17,501 nt of DNA from an uncultured Steroidobacter sp. Lineage in GTDB: Bacteria > Pseudomonadota > Gammaproteobacteria > Steroidobacterales > Steroidobacteraceae. Of the stretch, positions 6,184 through 13,056 are shown in pieces. Both the position numbers and the translations under genes were made by a program. Location: positions 1 through 17,501 of the forward strand of contig CAMLEO010000135.1 of NCBI GenBank assembly GCA_946478975.1, given 5' to 3'. The stretch's first letter is position 1. Each line of letters starts with the position of its first letter. Under the pieces are notes generated by a model. The model was given only the letters and a program-made list of their open reading frames with translations. It did not search any database and had not been told where the DNA came from.

Positions 6184-7596
6184 CTACGGCATCACGGGCG
6201 GCCGATACTCCAGCGTCAGCCCGAACGCCCACAGCATCAGCAACACCAGCGGCACGTGCACGATGAATTGAATCATCGTGAAGCCGATGACATCCCGGGC
6301 GCGCAGCTCGAGGATACCGAGCAGCGGCAGCATCCAGAACGGATTGACCAGGTTCGGCAGCGCTTCAGCGGCGTTATAAACCTGCACCGCCCAGCCGAGA
6401 TGCACCTTCAACTCGTTCGCGGCCTGCATCACATACGGCGCTTCGATGATCCATTTGCCGCCGCCCGAGGGCACGAAGAATCCCAGCACCGCCGAGTACA
6501 CGCCCATCACGATGGGAAATGTTTCCTTGGTCGCCGCGTGCGCGAAGAACGTCGACAGGTGATGAGCGATGCTTTCGCCTTCGCTGCCGACGGCGGTGGT
6601 GAGAATCGCGGCAATGCCGCCGTAGAAAGGGAATTGAATCAGCACGCCGCTGACACCGCCCACGCTTCTCGCGGTTGCGTCGATGAACACTCTCGGCCGC
6701 CAGCACAATAACAAGCCCAGCATCACGAACAGGAAGTTATAAGTATTGAGATTGGAGATCGCGAGCGCCGCGCCTTTGCTTGCGAACTCCTGATACAACC
6801 ACACTGCACCCAACGCTGCGACCAGCACATTGAGCAACGGGCTGTGCTCAAACCACTCGCCAGGCCGCACGGCTTTAGCCCCCGCAGGCTCGATCACCGC
6901 CTCCACATTCACCTGCATCGCCTGCGCCGTCTGCGCATTCTCTTTCCGAGGCGCGGTGAGCCACACGACCGCCAACGTCACGCTAACGAGAATTGCCGTG
7001 AACGCGATCGACTGCCATAGGAAAATTGTTTCGGTAAACGGAATCACACCGGTGATGGGCAGCAACGCAGGCGGCATGCTCGCGGGATTCGCTTGCAACT
7101 GCGCGGCCGAAGAAGAAAGGCCCATCGCCCACACCGATCCCAGGCCGAGATACGCCGCTCCCGCTGCGGCTCGATAATCCATACCGAGATTCTCTCGTCG
7201 CGCCAGCGCGCGCACGAGCAAGCTGCCGAGGATCATGCTCAAGCCCCAGTGCAGCAGCGAGCACAGCATGCTGATGACGGCGACCCAACAGATCGCGCCT
7301 CGTCCCGACTTGGGCAGAGCGGCGACTTTATCGATCAAGCGTGCGACGGGCGGGGAGCTCGCGACGACATAGCCGCCGATGATGATGAAGCTCATCTGCA
7401 TGGTGAACGGAATCAAGCTCCAGAAGCCGTCCCCGAATGCTTTTGCGGTCTGCGTCACCGGCGAGCCCAACGCGATCGCAACCACAGCGACCACGATCAC
7501 GGCGAGCACCGCAAATACATACGCGTCCGGAATCCAACGTTCCGACCACGCGCAGCAGCGCAGGGAAATGCGTTCCAGCCAGGCGCTCGCGATCAA
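6184..7596 (-). CDS. atoE: Short-chain fatty acid transporter, AtoE family
   Basis: This is a 470-residue inner-membrane protein with about ten to twelve hydrophobic segments. Family features are the N-terminal ERWIPDAYVFAVLAV (19-33), SFIIIGGYVVASSPPVARLI (69-88), the loop FFVPSGGGKWIIEAPYV (373-389) and NAAEALPNLVNPFW (408-421), which match AtoE-type carriers of acetoacetate, butyrate and related short-chain acids (E. coli AtoE is 440 aa). The start is inferred to be TTG at 7596: the next Met is residue 66, well inside the conserved region, and AGGGTG lies about 8 nt upstream. This start is 7 nt past the stop of the GH94 gene, so translation is probably coupled to it. The pairing of an acid carrier with a phosphorylase is not one I recognise. 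No CoA-activation genes of the ato type adjoin it. Confidence 0.92.
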   Translation of the reverse strand: MIASAWLERISLRCCAWSERWIPDAYVFAVLAVIVVAVVAIALGSPVTQTAKAFGDGFWSLIPFTMQMSFIIIGGYVVASSPPVARLIDKVAALPKSGRGAICWVAVISMLCSLLHWGLSMILGSLLVRALARRENLGMDYRAAAGAAYLGLGSVWAMGLSSSAAQLQANPASMPPALLPITGVIPFTETIFLWQSIAFTAILVSVTLAVVWLTAPRKENAQTAQAMQVNVEAVIEPAGAKAVRPGEWFEHSPLLNVLVAALGAVWLYQEFASKGAALAISNLNTYNFLFVMLGLLLCWRPRVFIDATARSVGGVSGVLIQFPFYGGIAAILTTAVGSEGESIAHHLSTFFAHAATKETFPIVMGVYSAVLGFFVPSGGGKWIIEAPYVMQAANELKVHLGWAVQVYNAAEALPNLVNPFWMLPLLGILELRARDVIGFTMIQFIVHVPLVLLMLWAFGLTLEYRPPVMP

Positions 7597-7603
7597 AGCT
7601 GGG

Positions 7604-10600
7604 TCACCCTACGTGGACAACAATCGCGTTCGTGGCTCGGTCGAGCATTCGCGTCAGCTGCGTCCGCTGGATCCGAGCGGCCCCGGTCCGATACGGGTTC
7701 GCATCGTGGCTCAAGGAAACATCCTGCCCGTTCACTTTCACCGCGGTCACGCCGTGGCCCGCACCTTTGATTTCATACGTGAGCTCGACGGCCTTGCCTG
7801 ACAACGACAAGCGGACGCGCAGCCCGCTCAACGCGGCCGGAATCACCGGATCCAACGTCAGCGCCTTCGCCTCGATGTTCAAGCCGAGGAACCGCCGCAC
7901 GATCAAGCTCAATCCGATGCCCGCGCCGCTCGAATACACCCGCCAGCCGCCATCGAGCGGCACCGTGCCTTGAGCAATACGCTCGTACTCGTCGCTCGCC
8001 TCATAACGATCTGCGAACGCCGCATCGGAGCTGGAGTAATAACAATTCGCCTGGCGCAGCGTGGCCGACGGCACGAGCTGCCGGATGCCGATGGGATTCG
8101 CCTGGCACAACGCACGGAAGAAACGATCGGCCTCGCCCACGCGCGCCAGTGCTTGCGCATAACGAAGATGCGCATGCATATACATCAACCCGATCTCGCG
8201 CCCGAAGAACGTGGCACTCTCGGCGCGTTGGAAGAAACGCATCGGCCCGCCGTGATAATTCATCGGCCGATCGAACAGACGCACCCCGTCCGGCCCGCTC
8301 AAATGCAGATCGATGAGTCGCAGATGATCGTGGACCTGCTCTGGCGTCAGCATGTCTTCCAGAATCGCGTGGATCATTGCGAGCGAGCTGTAGCGCACGC
8401 CGGTGATGTTGTCGCGCGGGTGAAGCAGATAATTGACCTTGCCTTCGGACTCGAACGACGCATAGCCCGTGAGCACGCCGTCGACCAGCAACACTCGCTG
8501 GAAGTCGCGTTTCACATTCGCCGCCCAACTCTCGAACCTCGTGGCGTCGTGATCGCGGCCGATACTACGCAACGCCTGAGCCAAGGTCGTCAGCACCTGA
8601 TGATGCAACGTGACTGTCCAGGCACTGCACATCCGCTCGCGCATGTCGGGATCGGCAGGTTGAAGCGCGTCGTTCCAATCGCCATGACCATACGCAGCCA
8701 GAGCCGTGCCGCTGACGATTCGACGCTCGATCACCCTAAGCGCCTTCTCGACATGCTTCCACAGCGGCACCGGCGGCAGACCGTTGTGAGATGAATAAAA
8801 CGATACGGGTTGGTCGAGGATGGCGCTGTCGCCGGACGCAATCAGATACTGCGCGAGCGCGAGCAGCGGCCAGAACACGATGTCGCCATGAGAATCACCG
8901 GCGCGAATCTCACGTTCGCGCTCGAAGAACATGAACCATTGCGGCCAGTCGCCTTCCAGAGCCTGGGCATGCATCACACGTATCAACAGATCGCGCACCG
9001 GCGCATGCGCTCCGAGCGCTAGCAGCATCTCGATCGGCCCTTGCGTTACATCGCGCGTGCCCCAACCGCCGCCGGAATATTGCTCCAGCCCGCGAGGCGA
9101 CAGGTAATGCACCAGCGCGTTGTGCCGAAACCAAGGGAGAATGTCGGCGAGCCTCGCGACCTGCTCTGCCAGCGGACTGCCGGCAGGAGCATCGACGTCG
9201 AGCAGTTCAAGCAACTGCTCAGCCTTCGCCGCCTTCGGAACGTCCACGCTTTCCGTGACCAGATTGCCGCGGATGCTGAGACCAAACGATTTCGCCGCCG
9301 CCGCAACGAGACACACATACGGCTGGCGACGGGAACGACCGTCGACGAACAACAAATCGTCGCCACTCACGCGCTCGATTGTCGCTCCGTCGGCGGGCGC
9401 AATCACAAACGTGCCGTTGGGGAATCGACGCGCGAGATCGCTGCCCTCCGCGGGCTGCACGACGATGGATATTCCTTCTTGTCGCCAGCTGACTTCGCTC
9501 GCGAGACTGCCGTCGTCGCCATTCAGCGCGATGTGATTTGAGATCAGCATCCGCACCGGTGCGCCCTCGCGCACATCGACCTTCAACGTCAGCTCGTGCT
9601 CGCCGCTCGCCGCGCTGCGAACTTCGATCACGCCGCCCGGATGTTTGTAGATCCAGCGGCATGCTCGAGGCTGAATCTCAAACGCGCTCGGCACGTCGAG
9701 CAGTCGCCACTCGCCTTCCAGTTCAACGAACACGCGCTGGCCATGCGAGCGGAACAATCCGAGGTAACTGTGCACCGTCGACAACAGGCGATTGAAGCTC
9801 ACGTGGCCTTGGGTGAGCATCGAATGAAACACGCCGTTCATCCACACGGTCGAGGTCAGCGCCGTCTCGTCCGGTGTGAGATGGCTGCCGGTGCGAAGCA
9901 TGTGACCGTGCGGACGCTGTACGCGAAGCTCCTTCGCCCGCAGCACGACGTGACGTTCCTCGTCGCAAAAGAATGCCAGCGGCCGGCCGTGCTCGTCTGT
10001 TTCTTCGTGACGACGTGACGAGCCGAACCATGAATGCAACTCGTCGGCATTCAAATCCAACGTTTGTAGCGACGCGGACTTTGTGAACAGCGTGGTCGCG
10101 TCGATGTCACCTTGCGTAACGTCAACGTTACTTGCCGACCGCGCCGACGCCTCCGGCAAAGCCACCGCACTATTCACCGCATCGAGATCGGCCGCCGACG
10201 TGGCCGCTGGATGATCCGGGCTGAACCAGCCGAAGAATCCCGTGGCGGCCCGCTCGCCCGGCGCCAAGTGCAGCGCCTGATCTTGAATCGCAACCATCGA
10301 GTGTTCGTGCTGCAATCGTCGTGCGGGCAAGCCTTGCACGATGCCGACCGGCAGCACGCCGGCGCGAGTGGCCAAGCCATGCACCTGCAGGGCATCGGTC
10401 GCGAAGCTCTGCCCATGACGCAGCGATCCGATCACGCACCAGGGATGGCGGCCGCCGGCGGGAAGATTTTGTCGAGACGCGATCACGTGCCCGTACTTCG
10501 GATGCGACAGCGGCGTGTGATCGACGTACTGACTCACGTAGTACTCGTTCAAGCGCACAGTGCCGTACGGCGAGAGCGCTACGTCCTGCGCATAGATGAC

Positions 10601-10963
10601 ATCAACGTCGAGCGGCGCGCTTGAAGAATTTTCCAGGCTCACGTGCCAGAACCACGCTGGCGCCGACGCTGCGAGCTGCAGCGTGACCGTGTAACGAATG
10701 CCCGACCACGCGCCCGAGCCCACCCAAGCGTCGCCGGTGCGCTGAAATTTTGTCGGGCTGCGAGGCCCGAGCAGCTCGATGGACTGCGCCGCGTCGGCGT
10801 TCAACCGTCGCAAATATAAATTCGCGACGCCGCCTTCCAGCTCGTTGCCCAGGAACAGATTGAGGATGGTGTCGCCGTGATCCATCCGGCGCAGCGCGCC
10901 GTTCTCGAGCAGCTCGACGCTCAGCCCAGCGGCACTTTGCAAACGATGCGGAGATGCGGACAT
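7604..10963 (-). CDS. Large GH94 phosphorylase, probably 1,2-beta-oligoglucan phosphorylase-like
   Basis: The protein is 1119 residues with no signal peptide, hence cytoplasmic. Residues about 1-570 are beta-rich, as in the N-terminal sandwich regions of large GH94 proteins. The (alpha/alpha)6 catalytic part begins near 600 with WGTRDVTQGP (634-643) and includes GDSHGDIVFWPL (689-700), the acid-loop motif GDWNDAL (761-767) where the general acid Asp is expected, NYHGGPMRFFQRAESATFFG (902-921) and CQANP (953-957). GH94 enzymes reversibly phosphorolyse beta-glucosides to sugar 1-phosphate. The length, N-terminal extension and WGTRD-QGP motif are closer to 1,2-beta-oligoglucan (sophorooligosaccharide) phosphorylases than to 800-residue cellobiose phosphorylases; this is from memory of the family. 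Cellobiose- or NdvB-like specificity remains possible. AGGAAG lies 6 nt before the ATG, right at the foot of a hairpin. It is downstream of a MipA-like gene and upstream of AtoE. Confidence 0.82.
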   Translation of the reverse strand: MSASPHRLQSAAGLSVELLENGALRRMDHGDTILNLFLGNELEGGVANLYLRRLNADAAQSIELLGPRSPTKFQRTGDAWVGSGAWSGIRYTVTLQLAASAPAWFWHVSLENSSSAPLDVDVIYAQDVALSPYGTVRLNEYYVSQYVDHTPLSHPKYGHVIASRQNLPAGGRHPWCVIGSLRHGQSFATDALQVHGLATRAGVLPVGIVQGLPARRLQHEHSMVAIQDQALHLAPGERAATGFFGWFSPDHPAATSAADLDAVNSAVALPEASARSASNVDVTQGDIDATTLFTKSASLQTLDLNADELHSWFGSSRRHEETDEHGRPLAFFCDEERHVVLRAKELRVQRPHGHMLRTGSHLTPDETALTSTVWMNGVFHSMLTQGHVSFNRLLSTVHSYLGLFRSHGQRVFVELEGEWRLLDVPSAFEIQPRACRWIYKHPGGVIEVRSAASGEHELTLKVDVREGAPVRMLISNHIALNGDDGSLASEVSWRQEGISIVVQPAEGSDLARRFPNGTFVIAPADGATIERVSGDDLLFVDGRSRRQPYVCLVAAAAKSFGLSIRGNLVTESVDVPKAAKAEQLLELLDVDAPAGSPLAEQVARLADILPWFRHNALVHYLSPRGLEQYSGGGWGTRDVTQGPIEMLLALGAHAPVRDLLIRVMHAQALEGDWPQWFMFFEREREIRAGDSHGDIVFWPLLALAQYLIASGDSAILDQPVSFYSSHNGLPPVPLWKHVEKALRVIERRIVSGTALAAYGHGDWNDALQPADPDMRERMCSAWTVTLHHQVLTTLAQALRSIGRDHDATRFESWAANVKRDFQRVLLVDGVLTGYASFESEGKVNYLLHPRDNITGVRYSSLAMIHAILEDMLTPEQVHDHLRLIDLHLSGPDGVRLFDRPMNYHGGPMRFFQRAESATFFGREIGLMYMHAHLRYAQALARVGEADRFFRALCQANPIGIRQLVPSATLRQANCYYSSSDAAFADRYEASDEYERIAQGTVPLDGGWRVYSSGAGIGLSLIVRRFLGLNIEAKALTLDPVIPAALSGLRVRLSLSGKAVELTYEIKGAGHGVTAVKVNGQDVSLSHDANPYRTGAARIQRTQLTRMLDRATNAIVVHVG

Positions 10964-10973
10964 CGGCGACTTC

Positions 10974-11008
10974 CTGGCGCGAACCCACGTGAGTACGTGG
11001 GGCGCCAG
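10974..11008 (-). promoter_or_regulatory. Hairpin in the leader of the GH94 gene, touching its ribosome-binding site
   Basis: Outer arms CTGGCGC (10974-10980) and GCGCCAG (11002-11008) and inner arms CCCACGT (10984-10990) and ACGTGGG (10995-11001) pair perfectly. They give a 14-bp stem with a 3-nt bulge (10981-10983) and a 4-nt loop. On the minus-strand transcript the 3' arm ends inside the AGGAAG Shine-Dalgarno (10970-10975). It may gate translation, stabilise the 3' segment of a longer mRNA, or be a DNA operator. It has no U tail, so a simple terminator is unlikely. Confidence 0.6.
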
Positions 11009-11032
11009 TGTAGTGACGTGTTCCGCAATGAG

Positions 11033-11884
11033 CTACTCGTTGGTCTCGTCGTCCAGCTCCACTTCGACCATGCGCTTGGATTTGCCGATCATCCACGCGA
11101 TGCCGATGCCGCCGCTGATGTAATTCTGCTGGCGCACCAACGGGCTGTCGGCGAAGGCGGCGCCGTGCAGGTTCTGGTAGCTGATATAAGCGCCGACCCA
11201 ATATTTCGGAAACCGTTTGGAGATTGCGGTGAGTACCTGAGTGCCCGAATAGCCGCCACGCGCTTCATAAGCAGGACGCTGATCGGTGGCAAACTGCGGC
11301 GCGACCGAATAAATGTATTGGTGATACTCCGCCGCACCGAACACGGGACCCACGCCGATGCCGAAATTCCAGCCCGGCTGACCGGCGACGTTCTCGATAT
11401 CGAGGTTCAAGCGCGGTGCGAAGTTCCAGCCGAGCGTGCGTGGCGAACTTTCTACCGTAATGGGCAAGCGCAGCGGCAACACCAAATCGAGCTTCATGTC
11501 CTCGCCCGGCGATCGCCACACATGCACATCGAGCGACGGGCCGATCTCCACCGTCGGCCGCAAATTCGGCATGCCCGCACGTGCGTCGTTGTCGTCGCGG
11601 ACCGGCGTGGTCGCGTTCATGCTCAAGCTCAATTCCAGGTAACGCTTGTCGAACAGCTCGCCGCGCACACCTTCCCGATCCGCCTTCAGGAATTTGCCGC
11701 GATAGACGAAGTACGGCACCGGAATGGGATAGACGCTGCTCTCATCCGAGCCGCGATAGTCGGGAAATGTCACAGCGCCAATGCCGAGCCCGGCCTCCCA
11801 CAACGGCTTTTGCTCCGCCTGGGACACAACCGGGAGCGCGACGGCACCGAGCGCCGCCAGGCACATGCATACGACTTTCAGCAT
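11033..11884 (-). CDS. mipA: MipA/OmpV-family outer-membrane protein
   Basis: The protein is 283 residues. A signal peptide (MLKVVCMCLAALGAVALPVVSQA) is followed by a beta-barrel pattern typical of MipA/OmpV: an early WEAGLGIGAVTFPDYRGSDE motif, then YPIPVPYFVYRG, LSLSMN, alternating hydrophobic strands, and a C-terminal YISGGIGIAWMIGKSKR strand region. MipA was named for interaction with the murein hydrolase MltA, and OmpV-like members act as general porins or adhesins; the specific role here cannot be told. ATG 11884 is preferred because the signal peptide starts there, 10 nt after the stop of the peroxidase gene, with GAG about 7 nt upstream. In-frame ATGs at 11914 and 11950 would overlap that gene and precede the signal with polar residues. 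No proteins of peptidoglycan metabolism adjoin it. Confidence 0.88.
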   Translation of the reverse strand: MLKVVCMCLAALGAVALPVVSQAEQKPLWEAGLGIGAVTFPDYRGSDESSVYPIPVPYFVYRGKFLKADREGVRGELFDKRYLELSLSMNATTPVRDDNDARAGMPNLRPTVEIGPSLDVHVWRSPGEDMKLDLVLPLRLPITVESSPRTLGWNFAPRLNLDIENVAGQPGWNFGIGVGPVFGAAEYHQYIYSVAPQFATDQRPAYEARGGYSGTQVLTAISKRFPKYWVGAYISYQNLHGAAFADSPLVRQQNYISGGIGIAWMIGKSKRMVEVELDDETNE

Positions 11885-11894
11885 CCACAGCTCG

Positions 11895-12374
11895 CTACAA
11901 CAGCGCCTCGACATTGGACTTGAGATCTTCGGGTTTGGTCGTGGGCGCAAAACGATCGATCACGTTGCCGTTGCGATCGATCAGGAACTTGGTGAAGTTC
12001 CACTTGATCGCCTCGCTGCCGAGCAGCCCCTTGGCCCCGCTCTTCAGCCAGCGATACAGCGGATGCGCCCCCTCGCCGTTCACATCGATCTTCTCGAACA
12101 TCGGGAAGCTCACGCCATAGTTCTTTTGGCAGAAGCTGCCGATTTCATCCGCCGTGCCCGGCTCCTGCGCACCGAATTGATTGCAGGGAAATCCCAGCAC
12201 CGCCAGGCCCCGGTCGCGATACTTCTGATACAACGCTTCCAGGCCTTCGTACTGCGGGGTGAAGCCGCACTTGCTGGCGGTGTTCACGATCAGCAGCACC
12301 TTGCCCGAGTAGTCGCGCAGGGACACCGGCTTGCCATCGAGGCTGTTGGTGGTGAAGTCATATACGTTGCTCAT
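11895..12374 (-). CDS. gpx: Glutathione peroxidase family thiol peroxidase
   Basis: The protein is 159 residues, the normal length for bacterial Gpx/BtuE. It reduces hydrogen and lipid peroxides with a peroxidatic cysteine. Cys36 in [16 protein letters not shown] is that residue, and Gln70 ([13 protein letters not shown]), Trp125 and Asn126 (KWNFTKFL) complete the catalytic tetrad. It is a Cys, not selenocysteine, enzyme. Cys82 in SFCQKNYGV sits where yeast Gpx3 has its resolving cysteine, so reduction by thioredoxin rather than glutathione is likely. The ATG at 12374 has AGGAG 6 nt upstream; the open frame continues to 12500 but that portion overlaps the upstream gene and is not Gpx-like. 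It lies 13 nt after the upstream gene and 10 nt before mipA, consistent with an operon. Confidence 0.95.
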   Translation of the reverse strand: MSNVYDFTTNSLDGKPVSLRDYSGKVLLIVNTASKCGFTPQYEGLEALYQKYRDRGLAVLGFPCNQFGAQEPGTADEIGSFCQKNYGVSFPMFEKIDVNGEGAHPLYRWLKSGAKGLLGSEAIKWNFTKFLIDRNGNVIDRFAPTTKPEDLKSNVEALL

Positions 12375-12387
12375 GAGGCGCTCCTTA

Positions 12388-12795
12388 TTATCGTCCCGAC
12401 ACCAGGGTGAAGCTTTCGGCGAAGTACGGCGTCTCGGCAAAGCACGAGTTGGGCACGCCACGATGCTCGGAGTAATGCACCCGTAACTGCCGCCCGACAT
12501 TCTTCGACAACTCCTTCGCCAGTTCTGGATCGCGCGTGCTGAACAACCAGATCTGCGGCGCCACGCCGCCGACCACGTACAGCGCTAATTCGCCTTCATA
12601 CGTCTTGCAGATCCAGCCTTTGTGGGAGAACTTCTGGAGCACGCCGGCGCGCTCCCCTTCGGAGTAGGACCAGTTCAGCGCGAACCAGGTCCACAGCACC
12701 GCGAGCAGGATCAGCAGCAATGGGATCAGGATGCCCAGGCGCCACAGCCAGCGACGGGGACGGCGTGTATCAAAGTCGGCCAGATTCCGGGCCAT
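12388..12795 (-). CDS. Single-pass membrane protein of unknown function
   Basis: The protein is 135 residues. An Arg-rich cytoplasmic N-terminus ([11 protein letters not shown]) precedes one transmembrane segment (about 19-41), and the rest is predicted outside, with two cysteines (63 and 118). The stretch [25 protein letters not shown] (about 45-69) looks like a conserved hypothetical family I recall from gammaproteobacteria, without a known function. The ATG has AGGAA 6 nt upstream. It is the first gene of a five-gene minus-strand run and lies 13 nt from gpx, whose Shine-Dalgarno almost touches this gene's stop codon. Two extracytoplasmic cysteines next to a thiol peroxidase invite a redox role, but the sequence does not show one. 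Confidence 0.82.
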   Translation of the reverse strand: MARNLADFDTRRPRRWLWRLGILIPLLLILLAVLWTWFALNWSYSEGERAGVLQKFSHKGWICKTYEGELALYVVGGVAPQIWLFSTRDPELAKELSKNVGRQLRVHYSEHRGVPNSCFAETPYFAESFTLVSGR

Positions 12796-12916
12796 ATTAT
12801 GTTCCTCGCGACCAGAACCGGAAGTGTGAACAAGCCCACCGTCGCACTCAACTATTTCCGCTTTGAGTATTGCTTCACGCTGCCATGGAACACGCAGCCG
12901 AGCACGACTGTTTGCG

Positions 12917-12932
12917 AGTGATGGCGATCACA
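12917..12932. promoter_or_regulatory. Candidate CRP/Clp-type binding site
   Basis: AGTGA (12917-12921), N6, TCACA (12928-12932) matches the TGTGA-N6-TCACA consensus at 9 of 10 positions, and GTGAT/ATCAC is a perfect inverted repeat. It lies in the 261-bp divergent region (12796-13056), centred 130 bp from the start of the minus-strand operon and 132 bp from the propeller lipoprotein start. The rest of that region shows no convincing promoter; TTGACT at 12973-12978 lacks a good -10 at normal spacing. Which gene it would serve is unresolved. Confidence 0.5.
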
Positions 12933-13056
12933 AACACCGCGTTTTGTTCTGGCTTCGCCGCCGCATCTGCGCTTGACTGCGGTGAACGTGAGCAGCGCAC
13001 TTAACTACTCGACCACGGCAACAACTGCGTACGGACACGTTGGGGAGGATTTCCGG

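Noticed and set aside
7093..7973. Long plus-strand open frames opposite atoE and the GH94 end
   Set aside because: They lie wholly antisense to well-supported genes, are rich in Arg/Ser/His as expected of shadow frames in GC-rich DNA, and show no motifs.
10877..11923. 348-residue plus-strand open frame across the GH94 start and mipA
   Set aside because: It is antisense to mipA, which has a clear signal peptide and barrel pattern, and its translation has no recognisable domain.
12622..12921. 99-residue plus-strand open frame spanning the divergent intergenic region
   Set aside because: Its first half is antisense to the one-TM protein gene, the translation is Gln/Pro-rich without family character, and it would place a gene across the CRP-like site and upstream regions.
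12973..13006. TTGACT ... TTAACT as a promoter for the propeller gene
   Set aside because: The spacing of 22 bp is too long for a sigma-70 promoter and no better -10 is present at 16-18 bp.
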